Positions 39,065 to 46,346 of a stretch of 64,000 nt of DNA are shown in pieces. A program made the translations under genes and the position numbers. Within the stretch, counting starts at the first letter, position 1; every line of letters starts with the position of its first letter. Source of the DNA: Qipengyuania proteolytica (GTDB taxonomy: Bacteria > Pseudomonadota > Alphaproteobacteria > Sphingomonadales > Sphingomonadaceae); the NCBI RefSeq assembly GCF_019711565.1, contig NZ_JAIGNN010000001.1, positions 1,178,001 through 1,242,000 of the forward strand, read 5' to 3'. The notes beneath the pieces were generated by a model that worked only from the letters and a program-made list of their open reading frames with translations, was not told the DNA's origin and searched no databases.

Positions 39065-40603
39065 TTAGGGCCGCACGCTGCATTCGTAGGCCAGCCGCTC
39101 GTTGGGCTGCTGCGGCAACTGCGCCAGAACCTCGGTCTGGAGATCGCCGAGCTTTCCGGCTGCCCCCTCTTCACCGCAGACCGGTGCCTTGTACTTGCCG
39201 CGCGCGGCCCGTGCGTCCTCCATCGCGCTTCGCGGCAGCAGGTAGCGTTCGACGCGGTAGATGCGGCGGTCGGGGTCGAAGCTGTTGACTGAGACGGCGT
39301 CTTCCGCATTGGGCACGAACACGCGGCTCCAGGTGCCGCCGGAGAAGCCGTATTGCGTGCGCCCGTTGACGCAGCCGCCCTCGGCCCAGTCGAAATCGAG
39401 GCCTTCCGCCTCGGCGCTGGTGACGCGGCTGCGCTCGGGCAGGAGCGAGCATTGCAGCGCGAGGTCGCCGGTGGCGGGGTCTTCCGGCGATGTGTTGGGT
39501 GCGTCGGGCTGCATCGCGGCGGCGACGCGGCGGTCGATCTCGTCGAGGCCCGGGCGGGTGATATAGGCCGCCAGCGCCGCCAGCACCACCACCGCCGTGC
39601 CCGCGGCGACCATGCGCAGGCGCTTCTCGTCGCGCGGGTCCCGGTTGAACAGCGCCATCGCCCACTGGCCGAGCCCGAAGGCCACCAGCAGCAGGACGAA
39701 GGCGAGGAAGACGCGGTCCTCGCGCTCGGTAATGACCGCCTGCTCGGCTTCCAGCTGCGCACGCACGCGCTTGGTGCGGCTTGCCTCGGCCCGCTCTGCC
39801 AAGGCCTGACGCGCGGCCATCTGCTCGCGCTCGATCCGGTCGCTTTCGGCTTCGTCGAGTTCGGCCATGGAACGACAGGGCAATTCGTTGACGCGCGGCG
39901 TCACATTGTTGGCGCGCAGGAACGGCAGCAATTCGCGGTTGGAAACGGCGAAGAAGAACTCCGCATCGCCACTGTCATTGTCCGCGCCGAAGCTGTTCAC
40001 GCCCAGCACGCGCCCGCAACCGTCGAGCAGCGGGCCGCCGGAATTGCCGCGTGCGATGGGGGCGGTGTGCAGGATCGAATCGAACTGGCGGCTGGGGCGC
40101 GCGCCCGAGATGAAGCCGCGGCTCTTCACCGGCGGCTGGCTGCGGAAGATGTCGCCTATGGCGAGCCCCTGCGCGCGGTCGACGTTCATCGGATAGCCGA
40201 CGCTGGTCACCTCGCCGCTGTCGGGCGGGGTGCCGCCGGAGAGCGCGAGCGGCGGCAGGCGGAGCGAGCCGGTGATCTGCACCAGCGCAAGGTCGGTCTT
40301 GGCCGAAGCGGCAAGGACGCGGCCATAAACCGCCTCGCCTCCGCCGGACGGGACGATCCCGATCCTCAGCTCGTCGTCAAGCATGGCGTCGCGCACCACA
40401 TGGGCGTTGGTCACGACCTTGTTGGCCGTGACCGCAAAGCCGGTGCCGTGGCTGACGGGCAGCAGCTCGTCGCCGTCCTCGGCAATGATGACGATCCGCA
40501 CCACCCCGCGCGCGGCGGCGTCGATATCGGCCGGATCGGCCTCCGCCAGCGAGGGCGCGAGCAGCGCCAGCGCGGCCGCGAGCAATGTGAGAAAGCGTCC
40601 CAT
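39065..40603 (-). CDS. exported trypsin-like (S1C-type) serine protease with membrane and unknown C-terminal domains
   Basis: 512 residues from ATG 40603. Signal peptide (FLTLLAAALALLAPSLAEA), then a trypsin-like domain with the complete triad: His in VVTNAHVV, Asp in KTDLALVQI, Ser in APIARGNSGGPLLDG. No PDZ domain follows. Instead there is a charged helix (DRIEREQMAARQALAERAEASRTKRVRAQLEAEQA), two membrane helices (VFLAFVLLLVAFGLGQWAMALF, AAGTAVVVLAALAAYI) and a soluble tail of about 130 residues with cysteines (LQCSLLP, GGCVNG, VCGEEG, YECSVRP). The architecture differs from DegP/HtrA. It may be a membrane-tethered quality-control or signalling protease. Confidence 0.85.
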   Translation of the reverse strand: MGRFLTLLAAALALLAPSLAEADPADIDAAARGVVRIVIIAEDGDELLPVSHGTGFAVTANKVVTNAHVVRDAMLDDELRIGIVPSGGGEAVYGRVLAASAKTDLALVQITGSLRLPPLALSGGTPPDSGEVTSVGYPMNVDRAQGLAIGDIFRSQPPVKSRGFISGARPSRQFDSILHTAPIARGNSGGPLLDGCGRVLGVNSFGADNDSGDAEFFFAVSNRELLPFLRANNVTPRVNELPCRSMAELDEAESDRIEREQMAARQALAERAEASRTKRVRAQLEAEQAVITEREDRVFLAFVLLLVAFGLGQWAMALFNRDPRDEKRLRMVAAGTAVVVLAALAAYITRPGLDEIDRRVAAAMQPDAPNTSPEDPATGDLALQCSLLPERSRVTSAEAEGLDFDWAEGGCVNGRTQYGFSGGTWSRVFVPNAEDAVSVNSFDPDRRIYRVERYLLPRSAMEDARAARGKYKAPVCGEEGAAGKLGDLQTEVLAQLPQQPNERLAYECSVRP

Positions 40604-40708
40604 CCGCCTGCGCTTTTGGCCGCCATCGGCTTTGATCGCAAGCGGCGGGATGCGCGCCGTGCAAAACCTCCGCACAAGGCGCGCATATCGTCTATGGAGA
40701 GACCAATC

Positions 40709-41731
40709 ATGATCGACCACACGCAAGCCTGGGCCGCCGTCAAGCGGCGCGACCGCACGTATGACGGGCGCTTCGTCACGGGCGTACTGACGACGGGCAT
40801 CTATTGCCGCCCGTCATGCGCCGCACGCCATCCCGTGCGCGAAAACGTGCGCTTCTTCGCGAGCGGGGCCGAGGCGCGCGCCGTGGGCCTGCGCGCCTGC
40901 AAGCGGTGCCTGCCCGACGACGTGTCGCGCGACGAGGCGGCGGTGCTCGCCGCGATCGACGAGATCCGGCAGGCGGAGGACGCGCCCTCGCTCGCGGCGC
41001 TCGCGCAGATCGCGGGTTATTCGCCAACCCATTTCCAGCGCGTGTTCAAGCGCGCTACGGGCCTCTCGCCCGCCGCCTATGCCCGCGCCCTGCGCGAGGA
41101 GCGGGCGCGCGATGCGCTGAGTGCGGGCGAGAGCGTGACCGGCGCGATCTACGCGGCGGGCTATGGCTCGGCCTCGCGCTTCTATGAAGACACGAAGGGA
41201 CGGCTGGGCATGACGGCGAGCGACTGGAAGGACGGCGGCAGGGACCGCACGATCCACTGGACGGTAGTGGCGACGAGCCTTGGCGACATGCTCGTCGCGG
41301 CGACCGGGAAGGGCGTGTGCTGCCTCAGCTTCAACGAGGGCGAGGCGGAGTTGCGGGCGCGCTTCCCCAAGGCCGAGCTGGTCGAGGGCGGCGAGGACTT
41401 CCGCGCCCTGTTCGACGAGGTAGTCGCGGTGGTCGAGGATCCCGCGCGCGACAATTCGCACATCCCGCTCGACGTGAAGGGCACCGCATTCCAGCAACGC
41501 TGCTGGGAGGCGCTTCGCCAGATCCCGGCGGGAGAGACGCGCAGCTATGGCGAGCAGGCCGCGATGCTCGGCAACCCCAAGGCCAGCCGCGCGGTCGGCG
41601 GTGCCAACGGCGCGAACAATATCGCCGTGCTGATTCCCTGCCACCGCGTGATCGCGGCGGACGGCGGGCTGGGCGGCTACGCCTATGGCACCGAGATCAA
41701 GGCCGAGCTGCTTCGGCGGGAGGGTAAGTGA
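40709..41731 (+). CDS. ada: bifunctional Ada: methylphosphotriester-sensing regulator and O6-alkylguanine-DNA methyltransferase
   Basis: 340 residues. The N-terminal Ada domain has the zinc/acceptor cysteines C33 and C37 (IYCRPSC) and C64 and C67 (ACKRC). An AraC-type helix-turn-helix follows at about residues 90-172 (IAGYSPTHFQRVFKRATGLSPAAYARALR). The C-terminal alkyltransferase has acceptor C311 in IPCHRV and the upstream RAVGGANGANN. It repairs O6-alkylguanine and activates the adaptive response. Start ATG 40709 has GGAGAG seven bases upstream. The stop overlaps the next start as TGATG. Confidence 0.96.
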   Translation: MIDHTQAWAAVKRRDRTYDGRFVTGVLTTGIYCRPSCAARHPVRENVRFFASGAEARAVGLRACKRCLPDDVSRDEAAVLAAIDEIRQAEDAPSLAALAQIAGYSPTHFQRVFKRATGLSPAAYARALREERARDALSAGESVTGAIYAAGYGSASRFYEDTKGRLGMTASDWKDGGRDRTIHWTVVATSLGDMLVAATGKGVCCLSFNEGEAELRARFPKAELVEGGEDFRALFDEVVAVVEDPARDNSHIPLDVKGTAFQQRCWEALRQIPAGETRSYGEQAAMLGNPKASRAVGGANGANNIAVLIPCHRVIAADGGLGGYAYGTEIKAELLRREGK

Positions 41732-42474
41732 TGGACAAGGTCGAACAATTCCGCGCGCTGCACGTGCCGGGCAAGCCGCTGGTGCTCTACAATATCTGGG
41801 ACGCCGGGTCGGCGCGGGCGGTTGCGGAGGCGGGGGCCAAGGCGATCGCCACGGGCAGCTACGGCGTGGCCGAGGCGAACGGCTTCGCGGACGGGGAGAC
41901 GCTGCCGCTCGAATTCGCGCTCGCAACGCTGACGCGCATCCTTTCGGTCACCGATCTGCCGGTCACCTTCGACATGGAAGCGGGCTATGGCGACACGCCT
42001 GCCGAGGTCGGCGCTTCGGTTGCGCGGGCCTTCGCTGCGGGCGCGGCCGGCATCAACATGGAAGACCGCATGCCGGGCGCGACGGCGCTTCTTCCCTTAG
42101 CCGAAGCGGCCGAACGGTTCGCGGCGGCGGCAGACACAGGCATTCACGTCAATGCGCGGACCGACGTCTATCGCGGCGTCGATCCGGCGGATTACAGCGA
42201 AGCCATGATCGAAGACGTGCTGGAGCGCGCCCGTTTCTATGCCGAGGCCGGGGCGGGCAGCCTGTTCGTGCCCTTCCTCGGCGACCATCCGACGATCCGC
42301 GCGATCTGCGAGGGCTCGCCGCTGCCGGTCAACGTGCTGTGGGCGCCCGGACGCGGGACGACTGCGGAACTCGCCGCACTAGGCGTTGCCCGGATTAGCT
42401 ACGGCCACCAGCCGTGGGCCTGGGCGATGGAGAAGCTCAAGGCCGATGCGGCGGAACTGTTCGCGGAGGGCTGA
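41731..42474 (+). CDS. isocitrate lyase/PEP-mutase family enzyme
   Basis: 247 residues of a single TIM barrel. The family's metal-binding strands are visible: YNIWDAGSARAVAEAG, TFDMEAGYGD, GINMEDRM and NARTDVYRG. The KKCGH-type catalytic loop of true isocitrate lyase is absent, so PEP mutase, oxaloacetate decarboxylase or a 2,3-dimethylmalate-lyase-like activity is more likely. I cannot choose. It begins on the last base of ada (TGATG) and so is co-translated with it, although no repair role is known for this family. Confidence 0.82.
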   Translation: MDKVEQFRALHVPGKPLVLYNIWDAGSARAVAEAGAKAIATGSYGVAEANGFADGETLPLEFALATLTRILSVTDLPVTFDMEAGYGDTPAEVGASVARAFAAGAAGINMEDRMPGATALLPLAEAAERFAAAADTGIHVNARTDVYRGVDPADYSEAMIEDVLERARFYAEAGAGSLFVPFLGDHPTIRAICEGSPLPVNVLWAPGRGTTAELAALGVARISYGHQPWAWAMEKLKADAAELFAEG

Positions 42475-42486
42475 GCAAACGAAAAT

Positions 42487-42522
42487 GGGGCGGGCAACCT
42501 TCGCTGCCCGCCCCGCAATCTT
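42487..42522. terminator. terminator between convergent genes
   Basis: A 10-bp perfect stem (ggggcgggca at 42487-42496, tgcccgcccc at 42505-42514) with an 8-nt loop. Downstream on the plus strand come gcaatcttt; on the minus strand the stem is followed by ATTTTCG. It separates stops at 42474 (plus) and 42540 (minus). Confidence 0.85.
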
Positions 42523-42539
42523 TCGGCTGTCACTCGGGC

Positions 42540-43439
42540 TTAGAGGCCGGCGTCCATGCCGTCGACGCTCTTGCTGACGAGGATGTTCACGGCCACGCGG
42601 CGGTTCTGCGCCTTGCCTTCTTCGGTCGTGTTGTCCGCAGCCGGATCGGCTTCGGCCATGCCGGTCGGCGTCAGCATACGGTACGGTGCCCAGTCGCATT
42701 CCTGCTGGAGGAAGTTGACGACGCGCGCGGCGCGCTTTTCGCTCAGCTGCTGGTTGAACTCGTAATCGCCGGTAGAGTCGGTGTAGCCGACCACGAGCAG
42801 CAGGGCATTGTCCGTCGCTCCGGCCTGGCTTGCAGCCTGGCAAAGATCGGCACGGGCTTCATCCGACAGGGTGTACTTAGCCGTGTCGAAATAGACGTTG
42901 GTCACGCCCTTGATATTGTACTGGTCGATGTTGGCGACGCGGCCGCGCAGCGCTTCGGTCGCGGCTTCGTTGGCGGTGAAGCGCTGGTCGGTGCCCTGGT
43001 GGATCATGCGCGCGGTCTTGAGGTCGCGATCCTTCATCGAGACCTTCGTGGCGATCAGGCCGCGGTTGCCCCACTGGACAGTGTCGACCTTGACTGGAAT
43101 GCCGTTGAGGAGCTGGTTCATGGCCAGCTTGTCCTTGCTCATGCCGAGGAACCCGCCGCTGGTGCGGATTTCGGTCGCGTCACTCAGCGTCAGCACGGTG
43201 TTCGTGCCATCGGTGGCGGTAACACGGATGCGGTTGCCGTCGCGGCCCGAGATGATGCCTTCCACATCGGGACCGGCAGGCATGTCGGACAGATCGCTCG
43301 GCACGACGCCGGTTACGGTGATGTCGCCCGAAGCCTCGGCTTCATAGGCGCCCTGCGCGGGCAGTTCCTGGGCAGTTGCGGGAATGGCGAGCAGGCTGGC
43401 GGCAGCGATGGCGCTCGCGGTCTTCGAAAACATGTGCAT
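42540..43439 (-). CDS. OmpA-family outer-membrane/peptidoglycan-binding protein
   Basis: 299 residues from ATG 43439, with AGGAG seven bases upstream. Signal peptide (SAIAAASLLAIPATAQ). The middle (VTVTATDGTNTVLTLSDATEI-like region, about residues 50-150) resembles a small beta domain of the BON/DUF5666 kind. The last 130 residues are an OmpA-like peptidoglycan-binding domain: VTNVYFDTAKYTLSDEARADL, VVGYTDSTGDYEFNQQLSEKRAARVVNFL, and the final AQNRRVAVNI. Two cysteines (DLCQAAS, QECDW) may pair. The protein would tie the envelope to the wall. It is monocistronic. Confidence 0.88.
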   Translation of the reverse strand: MHMFSKTASAIAAASLLAIPATAQELPAQGAYEAEASGDITVTGVVPSDLSDMPAGPDVEGIISGRDGNRIRVTATDGTNTVLTLSDATEIRTSGGFLGMSKDKLAMNQLLNGIPVKVDTVQWGNRGLIATKVSMKDRDLKTARMIHQGTDQRFTANEAATEALRGRVANIDQYNIKGVTNVYFDTAKYTLSDEARADLCQAASQAGATDNALLLVVGYTDSTGDYEFNQQLSEKRAARVVNFLQQECDWAPYRMLTPTGMAEADPAADNTTEEGKAQNRRVAVNILVSKSVDGMDAGL

Positions 43440-43676
43440 TGCAGTACTCCTAATACGATCCGGCGAGCACGTGGCGGCGAATGCCGCGCAGTCCCCTCTG
43501 TATGTGCTTGCCGGGGTGTCAGAGCCCCCTTCATTCAATGGATACGAAGCGGCAGAAATTACCGCGTGCGGGGCTGGTGTTGTTGCGAACCTGTCCGATA
43601 AATGAACGGTCGCAGGGTCGGTGCCAAGGAGGGGGGTGGCGTGGGCCCGGGGTGCGACGAACCGTTGCGAAGCGCG

Positions 43677-45236
43677 TTAGGCGTCTCGCGCCCAGCTGCC
43701 TTGCGCAGGCCTGAGGGTGGCGAGGAACGACTCGGCGCTGTCGAGATAGTCGCGCTGTTTCTCCGGTCCCATCCGGTCCCAAGTGGCATAGATGCGCCCG
43801 ATCCGCGGATTGCTCTCCAGCCGCTCGCGGTGGCGCTCCATGAAATGCCAGTAGAGCGGGTTGAACGGGCAGGCACCGTCGCCGGTCTTCTTCGAGACCG
43901 AATAGGTGCAGCCCGAGCAGTAGTTCGACATCTTGTTGATGTAGTTCCCGCTCGCCGCATAGGGTTTCGAAGCCAGCTTGCCGCCATCGGCATAGAGGAT
44001 CATCGCCGCAACGTTCGGCAGTTCGACCCATTCATAGGCATCGGCATACACGACGAGGAACCAGTCCTCGACCTCGCGCGGGCTGATCCCGGCGAGCAGC
44101 GCGAAATTGCCGAGCACCATCAGCCGCTGGATGTGGTGCGCATGGGCGTTCTCGCGCGTGGAGCGGATGCAGTCGGCAAGGCAGGCCATGTCGGTCTCGC
44201 CGGTCCAGTAGAATTCGGGCAGGCCGCGCTGCGCGTTGAGCGCGTTCGCCTTTTGCAGGTGCGGCATCTGGTGGAAGTAGAAGCCGCGCACATATTCGCG
44301 CCAGCCGATGATCTGGCGGATGAAGCCCTCGACGCTGTTGAGCGGTGCCTTGCCGTCCCGGTAGGCTTTCTCCGCACGCTGGCAGAGCTCGAGCGGGTCG
44401 AGCAGGCCGAGGTTGATGCTGGTCGACAGCATCGAGTGGAACAGATCGTCCTCGCCCGCGACCATCGCGTCCTGGTACGGGCCGAAGCATTCGATCCGCT
44501 CGGCAAAGAAGGCATCGGCGGCTTCCTCTGCCTCGTCGCGCGTGACCGGCCATTCGAAGCGTTCGAGGCTGCCGAAGTGGTCGCCGAAGCGATCCTCGAC
44601 GAGGTCCATCACATCCCGGGTGATGTCGTCCGGCTCGAATTTCGGCCGTTCGGGAGCGGCAAGACCTTCCTTGGGCGGCTTGCGGTTCTCGCTGTCGTAG
44701 TTCCACTCGCCGCCTTCGGGCTTGTCGCCGTCCATCAGCAAGCCGGTCTTGCGGCGCATCTCGCGGTAGAAGAACTCCATGCGGAGCTCCTTGCGGCCCT
44801 CCGCCCATTCATCGAATTCGGCTTGGGAGCAGACAAAGCGGTCGTCGCGCAGGATCTCGACTTCGCAGGCGAACTTGTCAGCCCACTGGTCCATGTCCTC
44901 GCGCACGCGCCATTCGCCGGCCTCGACCACGCTGACGAGGCGCGGGTCGTGCCGCTCGATCGCGCGCGCGACCTCGCCGGTGAAGCTGCCGGAATTGTCC
45001 TCGTCGGTCAGGCGGACATAGTCGACCGTCCAGCCCGCATCGCGCAATGCCTCGGCGAAATGGCGCATGGCGGAGAAGATGAGGACGATCTTCTGCTTGT
45101 GGTGTTTGACGTAGGTCGCCTCGTCCCAGACCTCCATCATGAGGATGACGGTATCGTCCTTGGGCCGTCCGCGGATGGAGGCGAGGTCGCGGGTCAGATG
45201 GTCGCCGAGGATGGGAACGAGAACGGGGCCGGGCAT
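43677..45236 (-). CDS. Fe-S cluster (6-4) photolyase / bacterial cryptochrome (PhrB, FeS-BCP type)
   Basis: 519 residues. N-terminal LVPILGDHLTRD and a Rossmann-like domain, then the helical FAD domain. Four cysteines match the [4Fe-4S] ligands of Agrobacterium PhrB in spacing: C352 (MACLADC), then C440, C443 and C456 (NYCSGCTYSVSKKTGDGAC); PhrB has 350, 438, 441, 454. FAD/lesion marks include SVEGFIRQIIGWREYVRG, AHAHHIQRLMVLGNFAL and LPNVAAMILYADGG. It should repair (6-4) photoproducts or sense light. The azoreductase gene follows upstream by 35 nt on the same strand. Confidence 0.95.
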   Translation of the reverse strand: MPGPVLVPILGDHLTRDLASIRGRPKDDTVILMMEVWDEATYVKHHKQKIVLIFSAMRHFAEALRDAGWTVDYVRLTDEDNSGSFTGEVARAIERHDPRLVSVVEAGEWRVREDMDQWADKFACEVEILRDDRFVCSQAEFDEWAEGRKELRMEFFYREMRRKTGLLMDGDKPEGGEWNYDSENRKPPKEGLAAPERPKFEPDDITRDVMDLVEDRFGDHFGSLERFEWPVTRDEAEEAADAFFAERIECFGPYQDAMVAGEDDLFHSMLSTSINLGLLDPLELCQRAEKAYRDGKAPLNSVEGFIRQIIGWREYVRGFYFHQMPHLQKANALNAQRGLPEFYWTGETDMACLADCIRSTRENAHAHHIQRLMVLGNFALLAGISPREVEDWFLVVYADAYEWVELPNVAAMILYADGGKLASKPYAASGNYINKMSNYCSGCTYSVSKKTGDGACPFNPLYWHFMERHRERLESNPRIGRIYATWDRMGPEKQRDYLDSAESFLATLRPAQGSWARDA

Positions 45237-45270
45237 TTCCGCTTCAATGCCCGGCCGCCGCGATGGTGCC

Positions 45271-45867
45271 CTAAAGCTTCGCGATTTCGTCCTTCGCCGC
45301 CGCGAGCCCCGCTTCGATGGCTTCGGGCCCGTAGCCTGCCTTCTCGACGCGGACGAAGTGGAGGTCGTCGACGCCGATGAAACCGAAGAAGGTCGTCAGC
45401 AGGCTTTCCTGGTTCTCTGCCATCTGGTCGTTCGAATATTCGCCGCCGCGCGCCGAGGCGACGATCACCTTGCGACCGCCCGCGAGCCCTTCGGGCCCGG
45501 CTTCGGAATATTTGAACGTCACCCCGGGAACGCCGAGCCGGTCGAGCCAGGCCTTGAGCTGGCTGGGGATGGAGAAATTGTACATTGGCGCACCGACGAT
45601 CACGACGTCGGACGCGAGAAACTCGTCGAGCACCGCGCGCTGGTCGGGATAGGCGGCGGCGACCGCCTCCTCGTGCGTTTCGGGCAGGGTGCGGATCGCC
45701 TTGGTGGTGATCGGGTCGATATGCGGCAGCGGCTCGGCGACGAGGTCGCGCTCGATCACCGTCGCGTCGGGATGCTTGGCGGTGAAGTGTGCGACGAGTT
45801 CGTCGGTCAGCTTGCGGCTGATGGACTGCACGCCGGTGGTTGCGCTGTCGATGCGAAGGATTTGCAT
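45271..45867 (-). CDS. azoR: FMN-dependent NADH-azoreductase
   Basis: 198 residues. Flavodoxin-like: N-terminal ILRIDSATTGVQSISRKLTDELV, FMN-binding GAPMYNFSIPSQLKAWLDR, then ARGGEYS. AzoR enzymes reduce quinones and azo compounds by two electrons and are usually induced by thiol-reactive or quinone stress. ATG 45867 has GGAGA seven bases upstream. It is divergent from an HxlR regulator with 41 nt between starts, which fits direct control. Confidence 0.93.
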   Translation of the reverse strand: MQILRIDSATTGVQSISRKLTDELVAHFTAKHPDATVIERDLVAEPLPHIDPITTKAIRTLPETHEEAVAAAYPDQRAVLDEFLASDVVIVGAPMYNFSIPSQLKAWLDRLGVPGVTFKYSEAGPEGLAGGRKVIVASARGGEYSNDQMAENQESLLTTFFGFIGVDDLHFVRVEKAGYGPEAIEAGLAAAKDEIAKL

Positions 45868-45882
45868 TGCGGTTTCTCCGTA

Positions 45883-45897
45883 GTTACTATCGATAAC
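45883..45897. promoter_or_regulatory. candidate HxlR operator between azoR and its regulator
   Basis: An interrupted inverted repeat GTTA-N7-TAAC (gttactatcgataac), with the palindrome ATCGAT inside, lies midway in the 41-nt gap between the divergent azoR and HxlR starts. HxlR regulators such as YodB and QorR bind short interrupted palindromes next to similar genes. Confidence 0.6.
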
Positions 45898-45908
45898 CTG
45901 GAGGCCAT

Positions 45909-46346
45909 ATGGAAACTGCAACCCGCCTGGCGCAAGAAGGCACTTTGCTGTCCGATAGGGACACCGGTGTAACCCTCGAAGTCCACGATGCCCCGCAATG
46001 TTCCGCGGTGAACGACATCCTTGCGAGAGTGGGCGACAAGTGGTCGGTCCGCGTCGTGATGGCGCTGGCCGACGGTTCGCTGCGGTTCAACCAATTGCGG
46101 CGCGGGATTCCTGGCATTTCGCAGCGCATGCTCACCCGCACCCTGCGCGGGCTCGAGCGCGACGGGCTCGTCAGCCGCGCGGTCACGCCGAGCGTGCCGC
46201 CGCGGGTCGACTATGCGCTGACCCGGCTCGGCACCTCGCTCTGCGATCCGGTCGCGCGGCTGGGCAACTGGGCGATCGCCAACATCGGTCAGGTCGAGGC
46301 GGCGCGCGCGGCCTTCGACGCGGGACAGGATCAGACGAAACTGTAG
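45909..46346 (+). CDS. HxlR-family redox-responsive transcriptional regulator
   Basis: 145 residues. Winged helix with RVGDKWSVRVVMALADGSLRFNQLRRGIPGISQRMLTRTLRGLERDGLV, the HxlR signature. A single conserved-position Cys31 (DAPQCSAV) lies just before the helix, as in YodB and QorR, where it senses quinones or diamide. It is divergent from azoR, the likely target. The last 16 nt overlap the convergent priA stop. Confidence 0.92.
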   Translation: METATRLAQEGTLLSDRDTGVTLEVHDAPQCSAVNDILARVGDKWSVRVVMALADGSLRFNQLRRGIPGISQRMLTRTLRGLERDGLVSRAVTPSVPPRVDYALTRLGTSLCDPVARLGNWAIANIGQVEAARAAFDAGQDQTKL

